A DNA stretch of 64,000 nt from Streptomyces lincolnensis (GTDB taxonomy: Bacteria; Actinomycetota; Actinomycetes; Streptomycetales; Streptomycetaceae): positions 151,574 through 215,573 of the forward strand of contig NZ_JAIHON010000018.1 of NCBI RefSeq assembly GCF_021173675.1, in the 5' to 3' direction. A program made the position numbers and the translations under genes. Positions 7,534 through 16,118 of this stretch are shown piece by piece. The notes under the pieces are model-generated. The model saw only the letters and a program-made list of their open reading frames with translations, was not told the DNA's origin and ran no database searches. Every line of letters begins with the position of its first letter. Position 1 is the stretch's first letter.

Positions 7534-9969
7534 TCAGAGCAGGCTCTGCAGCGCGCGCGTGTCGACCTTTCCGTTGGTCGTCAGCGGCACCTGGTCGATG
7601 GCGACGAAGTGCGCGGGGATCATGTAGCCGGGCAGGACGGCCGCGAGGTGGTCCCGCAGCTCGGCGGGCTCCGCGCGCTGTCCGTCCGCGGGGATCACAT
7701 AGGCGGCCAGCGAGCGGGAACGGGTGGTTCCCACGGCGATGACGACGGCCTCGGCCACGCTCGCGTGGTCCCTCAACCGGGCCTGGATCTCGCCCAGTTC
7801 GACCCGGTAGCCGCGGATCTTGACCTGGTGGTCGACGCGGCCGAGGAACTCCAGCGAGCCGTCGGCCCGCCACCGGGCCCGGTCGCCGGTGCGGTACAGG
7901 CGGGCGCCGGGGGCGCCGAACGGGTCGGGCAGGAACCGCTCCGCCGTCAGCGCCGGGCGGTCCAGATAGCCGCGGGCCACGCCCGCCCCGCCGATGAAGA
8001 CCTCACCGGGGACGCCGACGGGCACGGGCTCCAGCCGGTCGGTCAGCACGTACATCGTGGTGTTCGGGATCGGTGCCCCGAGCGGGATCAGCTCCGTCGC
8101 GGGCGGCTCGGCGAGCGTCTCGCCGGAGTTGCCCACGGTGATCTCGGTCGGCCCGTACTCGGTGGCCACGGCCGTTCCCCCGGGTCCGGCGAACTCGATC
8201 CAGCGGCGCGCCAGTTCACTGGTGAACGCGTCCCCGGCCGCGATGACGAGCCCGGCGAGACCGTGGATCTCCTCGGGGGTCAGGTCGTAGCTCAGCAGGT
8301 CGAGATGGCCCGGCGTCATCTTGATGAAGCTGTACGGCGCTCCCGCCGCGAGCTGGTCCCCGAGGTCGGCGGTGTCCAGCGGATCGGACAGCAGGTGCAC
8401 GGGCTGCCCGGTCAGCAGCGGCGCGAACAGGCTCGGCATCCCCAGGTCGAACGAGATCGACGAGAACACCGGCGCCCCGCCGGTACCCCGCGCCGCGTAC
8501 GCCTCCGCCGTCCACAGCAGGTAGTTCGCCAGCCCCGCGTGCTCCACCATCACCCCCTTGGGGTTGCCGGTGGAACCCGAGGTGTAGATGACGTACGCGA
8601 GAGACCGGGGGTCCGCGGGCGGCGTGCCGAGCGGCTCCGGCGAGCACGCGTCGATGACCTCGCGGTCGCGGTCGAGGAGGACGAGGGCGAGGTCGAGGTC
8701 GGTCGGCGGGCTGTCGTCCCCGGCCGACGGGACAACCGTTTCTGCGGCGCGCCGGCCACCGGCGCTCACGACGGAAGCTGCGGTGTCCTCAGCGGGAGCG
8801 GTGTCCTCGACGGTGAGCGGCCGCAGGGCCGCCACATGGGCGGTCTCGCTGACCACCAGCTCGCAGCCCGCCGCGGTGATCATGTGCCGCAGGCGGTCGG
8901 CCGGCAGGGACGGGTCCAGCGGGAGATACCCCGCGCCGGACTTCCACACGCCGAGCAGGGCGGGCAGCAGGTCGGGGGTGCGGCGCAGGCAGACGCCGAC
9001 CAGGGTGTCGGGACGAGCGCCCAGGGCGGTCAGCCGACGGGCGATCCGGTTGGCGCGTGCGTCCAGTTCGCGGTACGACAACTCGGTGCCGGCGACCCGC
9101 ACGGCCGGCGCGTCCGGCGTCCGTGCGGCCTGCGCCTCGATCAGCGCACCGACGGTGAGCACGCCACGGTCCGCGGTCGCGCCGACGCTCCACTTCCCGA
9201 GCAGCGACTCCCGGTCACCGGGGGCCAGTCGGGCGGCCTGCGCGTCCCCGTCGGGGTCGGCGGCCATCGCCTCCAGCACCTCGCGGTACATCGCGCGGAG
9301 GCTCTCCGGATACGGCGGGGTGATGGCGGCGGCGGGCATGGTCAGGGTCAACCGCGTGTCGTCCACGGCGACTTCGAGACCGTAGGCGACGTCCGCGGCG
9401 CGCGTGGCGGCGTCGGTGACGAACAACACGCGCTCGCCGTAGGCGACCTCGTGGGCGGAATCAGAACCGGACTCGGACTCGGAACCGGACTCGGACTCGG
9501 AACCGGACTCGGACTCGGACTCGGAACCGGGCTTGGGCTCGACGGACCCGGACCCGGCTTCGACCCCGGCCCCGGAAACCCCCGCGCCCGCGCCCACACC
9601 GGTATCCACACCCGCGCCCCGCACCGCCTTGGCCACCCGCAGCACCAGCTCCTGCCAGGTCGCCGCGGTCCGCAGGACAGGCAGCCGCCGGACTCCGGTG
9701 CCGAGGTCCACCTCGGTGTGGCGGTCGTCCGCCTCGCCCAGCATGCTCAGCACCTTGACGTGGGCGGCGAGCAGCACAATCACCGGCTCGGTGCCGCAGA
9801 TACCGGCGAGCGCGCTCAGCCCGCCGACGAGATCCCCGTACTCGACCCGCTCGACGTACGCGGCAGACGCGTCCCGCGCCCCCTCACCCTCACCCGGCGC
9901 CGCGCGCCAGGCCGTGGGCAGTCCGAACTCGGCGGTTCCGGCGCCCACTCCCCCGTTGGCCGAACTCAT
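7534..9969 (-). CDS. Free-standing NRPS adenylation protein with N-terminal condensation-like remnant
   Basis: An 811-residue protein. Residues about 270-811 form a complete adenylation domain: LSYRELDARANRIAR (about 298-312), LAYVIYTSGSTGNPKG (457-472), EYGPTE, GGAGVARGYL, YRTGDR, GRVDHQVKIRGYRVELGEI and the final NGKVDTR with the catalytic lysine. There is no carrier or condensation domain; the carrier is a separate gene. Read by eye against PheA, the ten specificity positions are D-L-P-K-I-A-E-V-G-K, close to the asparagine code DLTKLGEVGK. Residues about 40-120 and 172-260 look like pieces of a condensation domain without HHxxxDG, split by a Ser-Glu-Gly linker (121-171). It loads an amino acid onto the carrier at 10808-11053. 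Its start overlaps the FkbM gene. Confidence 0.93.
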   Translation of the reverse strand: MSSANGGVGAGTAEFGLPTAWRAAPGEGEGARDASAAYVERVEYGDLVGGLSALAGICGTEPVIVLLAAHVKVLSMLGEADDRHTEVDLGTGVRRLPVLRTAATWQELVLRVAKAVRGAGVDTGVGAGAGVSGAGVEAGSGSVEPKPGSESESESGSESESGSESESGSDSAHEVAYGERVLFVTDAATRAADVAYGLEVAVDDTRLTLTMPAAAITPPYPESLRAMYREVLEAMAADPDGDAQAARLAPGDRESLLGKWSVGATADRGVLTVGALIEAQAARTPDAPAVRVAGTELSYRELDARANRIARRLTALGARPDTLVGVCLRRTPDLLPALLGVWKSGAGYLPLDPSLPADRLRHMITAAGCELVVSETAHVAALRPLTVEDTAPAEDTAASVVSAGGRRAAETVVPSAGDDSPPTDLDLALVLLDRDREVIDACSPEPLGTPPADPRSLAYVIYTSGSTGNPKGVMVEHAGLANYLLWTAEAYAARGTGGAPVFSSISFDLGMPSLFAPLLTGQPVHLLSDPLDTADLGDQLAAGAPYSFIKMTPGHLDLLSYDLTPEEIHGLAGLVIAAGDAFTSELARRWIEFAGPGGTAVATEYGPTEITVGNSGETLAEPPATELIPLGAPIPNTTMYVLTDRLEPVPVGVPGEVFIGGAGVARGYLDRPALTAERFLPDPFGAPGARLYRTGDRARWRADGSLEFLGRVDHQVKIRGYRVELGEIQARLRDHASVAEAVVIAVGTTRSRSLAAYVIPADGQRAEPAELRDHLAAVLPGYMIPAHFVAIDQVPLTTNGKVDTRALQSLL
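9463..9531. repeat. 18-bp tandem repeat encoding a Ser-Glu-Gly linker
   Basis: A minisatellite with unit GGAACCGGACTCGGACTC (plus-strand sense), repeated about three and a half times inside the adenylation gene; one unit has an extra six bases. All units keep the frame and encode SESESG-type repeats between the two condensation-like fragments. Length is likely to vary between strains. Confidence 0.85.
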
Positions 9970-10811
9970 GGCGATACTCCCTCCTCACGGGAGGCGAACA
10001 CGTTGTACACGCTGGTCCCCCGGTACTCCTCCGGCTGCTCGACCACGGTCGTCATCCCGCGCGCGGCGAACAGCTCGGTGACCTCGGCCAGTTCGCCGTT
10101 GTCGTCCTCGACCTCGACGGCCGCCTGGGCGATCCGGGGCCACAGCGAGTCGCCGATGCCCTTGAGGACCTTCACCTCGAAGCCCTCGACGTCGATCTTC
10201 AGGAAGTCGATGCGGTCGATGCCGAGCTCCGCCGCCACCGTCTCCAGCCGGTCGATGCGGCAGGACACCCGCTCCACCGCCTCGAAGCGGCCCTCGATGA
10301 GTTCGTCGGCCTCTTCGAGCACCAGCTCCCGGCGCTCCTGGTCGAGAGTTTCCGCGATGTTCCCGATGTACGACTTGACGAGCGCGCGATCCACTTCGGG
10401 ATCCGCGTCGAAGCCGGACATCATCGAGTACTGCGGATAAAAAGTGAGCTCGCGGGTTTGCGGGGCATCCCCGAGGGCCATGTTGAAGACGGAGACGTTC
10501 GCCAGTCCGCCGACGTTCTTGTGCAGTGCGTCGAACGTGCGCGGAACGGGCTCGAAGGAGAACACCCGAGCATCCGGAAAGTTCGTCGCCATGAACAGCG
10601 CGAACATTCCTATGTTGGCACCCACATCGACGACAACAGGCTGCTCGGGAAACCGAAAACCCTCCGGCGGCACATATGACTGGTCCTCGAATATCTCTTT
10701 GTAAAGATACTCGGTCTCACTGCGGTTGAGCCCATGCACGGACAATCCGTTGGGCAGGGTCCGCAGATCGGTCGACTGCTCGGTCGACTGCTCGGCCACC
10801 TGGTCACTCAC
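9966..10811 (-). CDS. FkbM-family SAM-dependent methyltransferase
   Basis: A 281-residue protein with the FkbM layout: VVVDVGANIGMFALF (SAM-binding glycine loop), FSFEPVPRTFDALHKNV, and the late IDFLKIDVEGFEVKVLKGI signature. FkbM enzymes O-methylate natural products such as FK506. Start and stop overlap the neighbouring adenylation and carrier genes by four bases on both sides, so it is co-translated with them. A hydroxyl introduced by the 2-oxoglutarate oxygenase would be a natural methyl acceptor; some family members instead methylate carboxylates. Confidence 0.9.
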   Translation of the reverse strand: MSDQVAEQSTEQSTDLRTLPNGLSVHGLNRSETEYLYKEIFEDQSYVPPEGFRFPEQPVVVDVGANIGMFALFMATNFPDARVFSFEPVPRTFDALHKNVGGLANVSVFNMALGDAPQTRELTFYPQYSMMSGFDADPEVDRALVKSYIGNIAETLDQERRELVLEEADELIEGRFEAVERVSCRIDRLETVAAELGIDRIDFLKIDVEGFEVKVLKGIGDSLWPRIAQAAVEVEDDNGELAEVTELFAARGMTTVVEQPEEYRGTSVYNVFASREEGVSP

Positions 10812-11053
10812 GCGGCATCGCTCCTGGTCAGGCTAGCAGCCAGAAGGGCCGGCGTGGGATTGCGGAACACCGCCGAACTGCGGAAACCGATCCCGCGCCT
10901 ACGCGCCGCGGCTACCACGTCCACGACCTTCAGCGAATCACCGCCGAGATCGAAAAAATTGTCGTCAGGACCTACATCGACACCGAACAACCCCCTCCAG
11001 ATGTCCCGTATCTCGCGCTCGATCTCTTCACCCGACAGGTTGCTCTCGATCAC
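10808..11053 (-). CDS. Stand-alone peptidyl carrier protein
   Basis: An 81-residue carrier protein with the phosphopantetheine site LGGDSL (DNFFDLGGDSLKVVDVV), the serine being the attachment point. It is the first gene of the leftward operon and pairs with the free-standing adenylation protein. The C-terminal helix reads FRNPTPALLAASL, as in NRPS thiolation domains. A single discrete carrier suggests that the loaded amino acid is modified while tethered and then released, not passed along an assembly line. Its stop overlaps the methyltransferase start. Confidence 0.93.
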   Translation of the reverse strand: MIESNLSGEEIEREIRDIWRGLFGVDVGPDDNFFDLGGDSLKVVDVVAAARRRGIGFRSSAVFRNPTPALLAASLTRSDAA

Positions 11054-11096
11054 GCCACGGACCGTAGCACGGGGTTAACGGAACGGAAAAGGGATG

Positions 11097-11113
11097 GTCT
11101 CGAATCATGAGAC
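11097..11113. promoter_or_regulatory. Inverted repeat in the divergent cluster promoter region
   Basis: GTCTC, a seven-base centre, and GAGAC lie in the 210-base gap between the carrier gene (leftward) and the PP-loop gene (rightward). The gap is clearly more AT-rich than its surroundings and must hold both promoters. The palindrome could be an operator. No regulator gene is inside the cluster, so the factor would be encoded elsewhere. Confidence 0.3.
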
Positions 11114-11283
11114 ACGCCACATCGAGTCCGTTTTTTCCGCGTCTCGGTCCTTTTCTCGCACTGGACATCTCGAGTTACCTCTGCGATATCCTCCGGCGGG
11201 TTGGTCGGGGGAACCGGGACGCGCGGATCGCGTACTGAATTGGAAAATTCCCCCTTCCGCTTGTGACGAGACGGGGAACGAGA

Positions 11284-12819
11284 TTGTCCGCCGAGACCAG
11301 CACGACAGCCGAGACCATCGACACCACCGACGAGGTGCGCCGCACCACCCTCGCGGAGCTGCGCCAGTGGCTCTCCGCCGACCACCTGGACGAGGTGGAG
11401 CGCTGCGTTCCCAAACTCCGCGCCCAGCTGGAGGAGCTGGGCCCGCTGCGTGAGCGCGTCGTCATGGTCGCCTACGGCGGCGGCAAGGACAGCGCGTACA
11501 CCACCGCCTTCGTCCGGACCATGCAGCTGCGGATGTTCGAGGAGGCGGGCGAGACCTTCCGGCTGCGGGTGGTGACCATGCGGCACGCCGGCATGCCGGT
11601 CGCGGTGATGCACAACATCGACCGCACCTACGCGGCGCTCCGGCTGGAGCAGGACCCGGACTGCGAGCAGCTGCTGGTCGACGGCGACGAGATCTCGCCG
11701 TTCCACGTCGACCTCCCGCAGCGCGACCACGTGATCGCCAGGAACCGGCTGGACATCCTGGTCACCGGCCACCGCACCCTGGGCGACGGCCGTCCGACCT
11801 TCTGCAACGCCTGCAACCTGAGCGCGGCCCACGCCTTCGGCCTCGGTGCCTCCTACGACGGCGGCGTGGACGTCATCATCACCGGCGACTCGCCCTACGA
11901 GCAGCGCACCTACCTGGTCTGGATCCACCGCCTCGCGGAGCGCATGGGGGTGGCCCCCGTCGGCCAGGACCGCGCGGGCTTCCGCGGTGTGCTGAAGGCC
12001 ACGGACAACATCGGCCGGGCCTACTTCGGCGACATCTACGGCACGGGCGAGAAGGACCTCATCGAGGAGCGCCGGGTCCACCACGACACGCCCGACCAGC
12101 TGCGGTTCTTCTCCATCTACGACGACACCGCCTACGCCTCGGGCGACCACTGGGACCTGCTGACGGACTTCCTCGGCTTCCGCTTCGACGAACTCGCCTT
12201 CAGCTTCTCCGAGTCCGACTGCGGCAACCCCGCACTGATGGCCCACATCCGCGGCCTGAAGTGCGAGCGCGTCTTCGGCCGCAGCTACGCGGAGGGCCTG
12301 GACGAGTACGTGGCCTTCGGCAAGCAGCTGATGCGGAAGAAGGAGTTCCCGGACCAGCTGATCGAGATGATCAGTGCCCGGTACGAGGGTGAGGGCGCCG
12401 TCGAGCGGATGCGCGCGGCCATGGACGCCTACGCCCTGGACTGCTTCGACATCACCGAGGAGCAGTTGATCTGCATGGTCCACTCCCCCTTCACCGACGC
12501 CGGGGCCGGTCTGCCCGCGTACGTGAAGGCGGAACAGCCGCATCTGCACGGCGAGTTGACCGCACTGACCGGTCTGCTCACCTCGGACGCCGCCCCCGCC
12601 GCCGACCAGGCCGACCTGGTGGCCGAGGTGGAGCGGTTCAGCGGTCTTCCCCTCGCCCAGCTGCGGGTTCTGGCCAACCGGACGGGACGCTCGCTCACCG
12701 GTATGGGACAGTCGGGGGTCGTGGATCTCATCCTCGACGGCGACCCGCACAAACTGCGCATCGCCACCCGACACACCGCCGACGGCCCCGTCGTCGACGA
12801 GCTGATCTCCGGAAGGTAG
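11284..12819 (+). CDS. PP-loop ATPase (ATP pyrophosphatase) with a CxxC pair
   Basis: A 511-residue protein with the PP-loop YGGGKDS at residues 64-70 (as in VVMVAYGGGKDSAYT), which binds ATP pyrophosphate in N-type ATP pyrophosphatases. A cysteine pair in PTFCNACNLS (C174, C177) follows. Enzymes of this superfamily adenylate a carbonyl oxygen or carboxylate and replace it with nitrogen or sulfur; CxxC pairs occur in sulfur-inserting members such as tRNA thiolases. The C-terminal 200 residues match nothing I recognise. The TTG at 11284 was chosen because GGGGA lies six bases upstream; a GTG at 11263 is in frame but lacks a ribosome site. Seven bases separate it from the exporter gene. Confidence 0.8.
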   Translation: MSAETSTTAETIDTTDEVRRTTLAELRQWLSADHLDEVERCVPKLRAQLEELGPLRERVVMVAYGGGKDSAYTTAFVRTMQLRMFEEAGETFRLRVVTMRHAGMPVAVMHNIDRTYAALRLEQDPDCEQLLVDGDEISPFHVDLPQRDHVIARNRLDILVTGHRTLGDGRPTFCNACNLSAAHAFGLGASYDGGVDVIITGDSPYEQRTYLVWIHRLAERMGVAPVGQDRAGFRGVLKATDNIGRAYFGDIYGTGEKDLIEERRVHHDTPDQLRFFSIYDDTAYASGDHWDLLTDFLGFRFDELAFSFSESDCGNPALMAHIRGLKCERVFGRSYAEGLDEYVAFGKQLMRKKEFPDQLIEMISARYEGEGAVERMRAAMDAYALDCFDITEEQLICMVHSPFTDAGAGLPAYVKAEQPHLHGELTALTGLLTSDAAPAADQADLVAEVERFSGLPLAQLRVLANRTGRSLTGMGQSGVVDLILDGDPHKLRIATRHTADGPVVDELISGR

Positions 12820-12826
12820 CAGGCAC

Positions 12827-13582
12827 GTGAACGGCATGGAGGCCGCCGCCATCGCGGCCGCGAGCGTGGCGGCGGGCGCCATCAACGCCGTCGTGGGTTC
12901 CGGCACGCTCATCACCTTTCCGACCCTGGTGGCCTGTGGTTTTCCGCCGGTGCTGGCCAATGTGACCAACAACATCGGTCTCGTGCCCGGGGTGCTCAGC
13001 GCCGCCTACGGCTACCGCCGTGAGCTGCGCGGGCAGCTGCGCCGGCTGCTCCGCTTCGGTGCGGCGTCCCTGATCGGCGGCCTCACCGGTGCCGTTCTCC
13101 TGCTCCAGCTGGACTCCTCGGCGTTCGACACCGTCGTACCGGTGCTGATCCTCGCCGCGTGCGTGCTCGTGCTGCTCCAGCCGCGTCTGAACGCGTGGCT
13201 GAAGCGGCGCGAGCGGCGCGGCGGTGAGGACGGCGGGGTGCCGATGTGGTGCGGGGTGCTGGGCACCGGCGTGTACGGCGGCTACTTCGGCGCCGCCCAG
13301 GGCGTCATCCTGATGGGGCTGTTCGGCAGCTTCCTGCGGGACGATCTGCAACGGCTCAACGCGGCGAAGAACGTCCTCGCCGCGATCGTCAACGGCGCCG
13401 CCGCGGTGGTGTTCGTCGCGGCGGCCGACGTCGACTGGGCCGCGGCCGCGGTGATCGCCGCGGGCTCGACCCTCGGCGGCCTGATCGGGGCCCGGGTGGG
13501 GCGCAGGCTGCCGGCGGTGGCGCTGCGGGCCGTCATCGTCGTCGTCGGGGTCACCGCGGCGACGTTCATGATCGTCGGCTGA
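12827..13582 (+). CDS. TauE/SafE family exporter (sulfite/sulfonate type)
   Basis: A 251-residue membrane protein with about seven or eight hydrophobic segments and the repeated family motif, first as NAVVGSGTLITFPTL and then as GGYFGAAQGVILMGLFG. Family members are proposed to export sulfite, sulfoacetate or related organosulfur anions, and some move other acids. It is in an operon with the PP-loop ATPase. Together with an SsuD-like monooxygenase in the same cluster, this suggests that sulfite or an organosulfur compound is made or disposed of in the pathway. The GTG at 12827 is the first start after the upstream stop; an in-frame ATG lies three codons later. Confidence 0.87.
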   Translation: MNGMEAAAIAAASVAAGAINAVVGSGTLITFPTLVACGFPPVLANVTNNIGLVPGVLSAAYGYRRELRGQLRRLLRFGAASLIGGLTGAVLLLQLDSSAFDTVVPVLILAACVLVLLQPRLNAWLKRRERRGGEDGGVPMWCGVLGTGVYGGYFGAAQGVILMGLFGSFLRDDLQRLNAAKNVLAAIVNGAAAVVFVAAADVDWAAAAVIAAGSTLGGLIGARVGRRLPAVALRAVIVVVGVTAATFMIVG

Positions 13583-13609
13583 GCGGCCGGCACCTCTCCG
13601 TACCGGGGC

Positions 13610-14851
13610 TCACGGCTGTTCCGCCTCGAACTCGAAGGTCTCGATGATCCGGTGGATGTCCCGCGTGACCTGCCGCTGGTCCTCGTGGAGCAGGATGAAC
13701 CGGCCGCTGTGCAGGGCGTCGTAGCTGCCCCCGGGTTCGAGGATCTGGCCGGGCCGGGGGACGAGTTCCCGCCATACGCTCGGGACCGTCGGCTTCATGG
13801 GTGTCGCCCGGGTCACCCGGAGCGGCAGTCCGTCCGGCTTGGGCAGGACGAGCCAGCCACCGCTGGGATCCCCCTGCTTCGGCGGCAGTTCGACGCGCTC
13901 CCCGGACAGGGTCCTGAGGCAGGCCTCGTACAGGTTGACCCCGAAGAGCTTGTTCAGCAGGTGCGGCACCTCGCTGCCGCCGACCCGGCCGCCCACCTCC
14001 AGGAAGACCAGCTCGCCCGAGCCGGTGACGAACAGCTCCAGGTGGAAGGGGGTGTCCCGCAGCCCCAGGGCCGCGATGCACTCGCGGGAGAACTCCTCGA
14101 TGCGTCCCCGCAGTTCGGACTCCTGGAGGACCACCGAGCCCAGCGGTGAGCCGGAGCCGAAGGAGAGGCAGTCGCCGACGTAGACGGAGGCGACCTGGAA
14201 GGGGACCTCGCAGCGGGCGTCGGCGAAGCCGTCCACGTGGTGCACGACCCCCGTGACGAACTCCTCGATCTCGTACCGCGACAGGTCGAGCGTGGGCAGC
14301 AGCTCCCGCAGCGTCGCCTCGTCGTCCACCCGGTGCACGCCGATGCTCGCGGCACCGTCGACCGGCTTGACGATCACCGGATAGCCGGTGGCCGCGGCGA
14401 AGGCGACGCTCTGCTCCACGTCGGCGCACCCGGCGAAGCGCGGGACGCGGATCCCCGCCTCGGCGAGCACCTCCTTCATCCTGACCTTGTCCCGGTAGAC
14501 GGCGACCTCCTCGGGCGTCGGCCCGGGGATGCCGAGCTCGACCCGTACCCGGGCGGCGATCTCCAGCGTGAACTCGGACAGGGCGATCAGCCGGTCGACG
14601 GGGCCGGCCTTCTCCACGACCTCCTCGACGGCCGAGCGCAGCTGGTCGAACTCGTTGACGTCCTCGACCCGCACGTAGTGCGCGATACGGCCGGGGTCGA
14701 CGAGCACGCCCTCGGCGCCGAGGGCGTCGACGACATAGCTGATCCGGTGCCTGTCGTGGTCGAGGAACTCCTCGTACCGGGTGAGCTCGTTGTCCCAGCG
14801 ATCGGGGTCGGCATCGAAGCGGGGCCAGCGGTTGACCAGGACGATATGCAT
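13610..14851 (-). CDS. ATP-grasp ligase, second of two in the cluster
   Basis: A 413-residue ATP-grasp protein. After an N-terminal Rossmann-like domain come VYRDKVRMKEVLAEAGI, the ATP-binding YPVIVKPVDGAASIGV, YEIEEFVTGVVHHVDGF, and the metal-binding TPFHLELFVTGSGELVFLEV with GGRVGGS. This is the arrangement of carboxylate-amine ligases making peptides or amides. It is the last gene of the operon 17179 to 13610, convergent with the exporter gene. It probably makes a different bond from the first ligase, perhaps adding a second amino acid. Confidence 0.88.
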   Translation of the reverse strand: MHIVLVNRWPRFDADPDRWDNELTRYEEFLDHDRHRISYVVDALGAEGVLVDPGRIAHYVRVEDVNEFDQLRSAVEEVVEKAGPVDRLIALSEFTLEIAARVRVELGIPGPTPEEVAVYRDKVRMKEVLAEAGIRVPRFAGCADVEQSVAFAAATGYPVIVKPVDGAASIGVHRVDDEATLRELLPTLDLSRYEIEEFVTGVVHHVDGFADARCEVPFQVASVYVGDCLSFGSGSPLGSVVLQESELRGRIEEFSRECIAALGLRDTPFHLELFVTGSGELVFLEVGGRVGGSEVPHLLNKLFGVNLYEACLRTLSGERVELPPKQGDPSGGWLVLPKPDGLPLRVTRATPMKPTVPSVWRELVPRPGQILEPGGSYDALHSGRFILLHEDQRQVTRDIHRIIETFEFEAEQP

Positions 14852-14852
14852 G

Positions 14853-16118
14853 TCAGTGCACCTCTGTTTTCTCGGGAGCGGCCACCAGGTCCCCGGCCGC
14901 CCGCTCGGCGAGCACGCGGCGGAAGCTGCGCATGGTCAGCCACAGCAGGGCGGAGCCGACCAGGCAGAGCAGCACCGCGAGACCGGCGACGAGATCCTGC
15001 GGCTCGATCACGCCACCGGTGGCCCCGACGAGGAGGCCGGCCAACGGGAAGGACAGCAGGTTGAGCAGGTAGAACGGCCCCATGACCTTGCCCAGGTGCT
15101 CCTGCGGCAGGACCTTGATCCGCTGGGTGCGGTTGAAGACGTTGTAGTACGCCACTCCCGTCATCCCCACCACGAACGCGGTGCCGTAGACGGCGAACGA
15201 GGACGCGGTGCCGGCGACCAGCAGCGCGGCGCACAGCGTGGTGAACCCGATGACGCCGATGACGTACACGTTCACCTTGCGCAGCAGCAGCGGGATGATC
15301 AGCAGGTTGCCGAGGCCGACCACGCCGACGAAGGTGTTGAGCAGGCCGAAGGAGGACTCGGAGGCGTCGAACACCCCGGTGACCAGGGCCGCGTTGGCGC
15401 TCAGCACGGTCGCGAAGACCAGGTTGATGGTGAAGTTGAGCGCGGCCAGCAGCCGGACCGGACGGTTGCCGACCAACAGGGTCCAGCCGAGCCGGAGTTC
15501 GCCGAGGATCTCCCGGGCGCCGCCGCCGTTGCCGGAGCGCCACTCCTGCCGGGGCAGCGGCAGCCAGCAGCAGGCGGCGAGCGCGAAAACGGCCGCGGCC
15601 AGGGCGAGCAGCCAGACCTTGCCGAGGACGAGCACGGCGACCGCGGCGAGCGCGGGGCCGAGCGCCATCGCCAGCAGCTCCATGTTCTGCACCAGCGACT
15701 GGGTCGCCGCCAGCTTCTCGCCCTTGGCGACCTGCGGGACCATCTTCTCGACCGACATCCGCACGGGTGCCGCCAGCATCGACAGCAGCGCCCCGTTGGC
15801 CATCAGGGCCGCGGTCGCCCACCCGGGCTGCGCCACGACCGTCACGACGACCAGGCCGAGCACCGCGGCGCGGGCCACCGACACCCGGGAGAACAGCCGG
15901 GCCCCGCCGTCCCGGTCGGCGATCAGACCGGCGAAGGGGTAGGCGAGCAGCCCGGGGAGCCATTCGAGGGCGAAGGCGAAGCCGAGCGTGGAGACGTTCC
16001 CGGTGTCCTGGTAGATGAGCAGCGGCACCGCGAACAGCACCACCTGCTCGGCGACGAGCCCCAGCAGGACACCGGCGGCGAACAGCCCGCGGTGCAGCCC
16101 CTCGGTACGCGCGGTCAC
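14853..16118 (-). CDS. MFS transporter, probable product exporter
   Basis: A 421-residue protein with about twelve hydrophobic segments (MFS_3/enterobactin-exporter-like layout), starting with RGLFAAGVLLGLVAEQVVL and including the loop DRDGGARLF. The GTG start overlaps the stop of the flavin monooxygenase gene (GTGA), and one base separates its stop from the second ATP-grasp start. In a biosynthetic cluster such a pump normally exports the finished compound and may give self-resistance. Confidence 0.87.
   Translation of the reverse strand: MTARTEGLHRGLFAAGVLLGLVAEQVVLFAVPLLIYQDTGNVSTLGFAFALEWLPGLLAYPFAGLIADRDGGARLFSRVSVARAAVLGLVVVTVVAQPGWATAALMANGALLSMLAAPVRMSVEKMVPQVAKGEKLAATQSLVQNMELLAMALGPALAAVAVLVLGKVWLLALAAAVFALAACCWLPLPRQEWRSGNGGGAREILGELRLGWTLLVGNRPVRLLAALNFTINLVFATVLSANAALVTGVFDASESSFGLLNTFVGVVGLGNLLIIPLLLRKVNVYVIGVIGFTTLCAALLVAGTASSFAVYGTAFVVGMTGVAYYNVFNRTQRIKVLPQEHLGKVMGPFYLLNLLSFPLAGLLVGATGGVIEPQDLVAGLAVLLCLVGSALLWLTMRSFRRVLAERAAGDLVAAPEKTEVH

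Noticed and set aside
9463..9531. Possible sequencing or assembly error at the 18-bp repeat
   Set aside because: All units keep the reading frame and encode a consistent Ser-Glu-Gly linker, so a true repeat is more likely.
7516..10440. 974-codon plus-strand open frame opposite the adenylation and hydroxylase genes
   Set aside because: It is low-complexity Arg/Gly/Asp-rich translation typical of the strand opposite a GC-rich gene, with no domain. The minus-strand genes carry clear motifs and ATGA overlaps.
11050..12975. 641-codon minus-strand open frame across the PP-loop gene
   Set aside because: Shadow of a gene with clear PP-loop and CxxC motifs on the plus strand.
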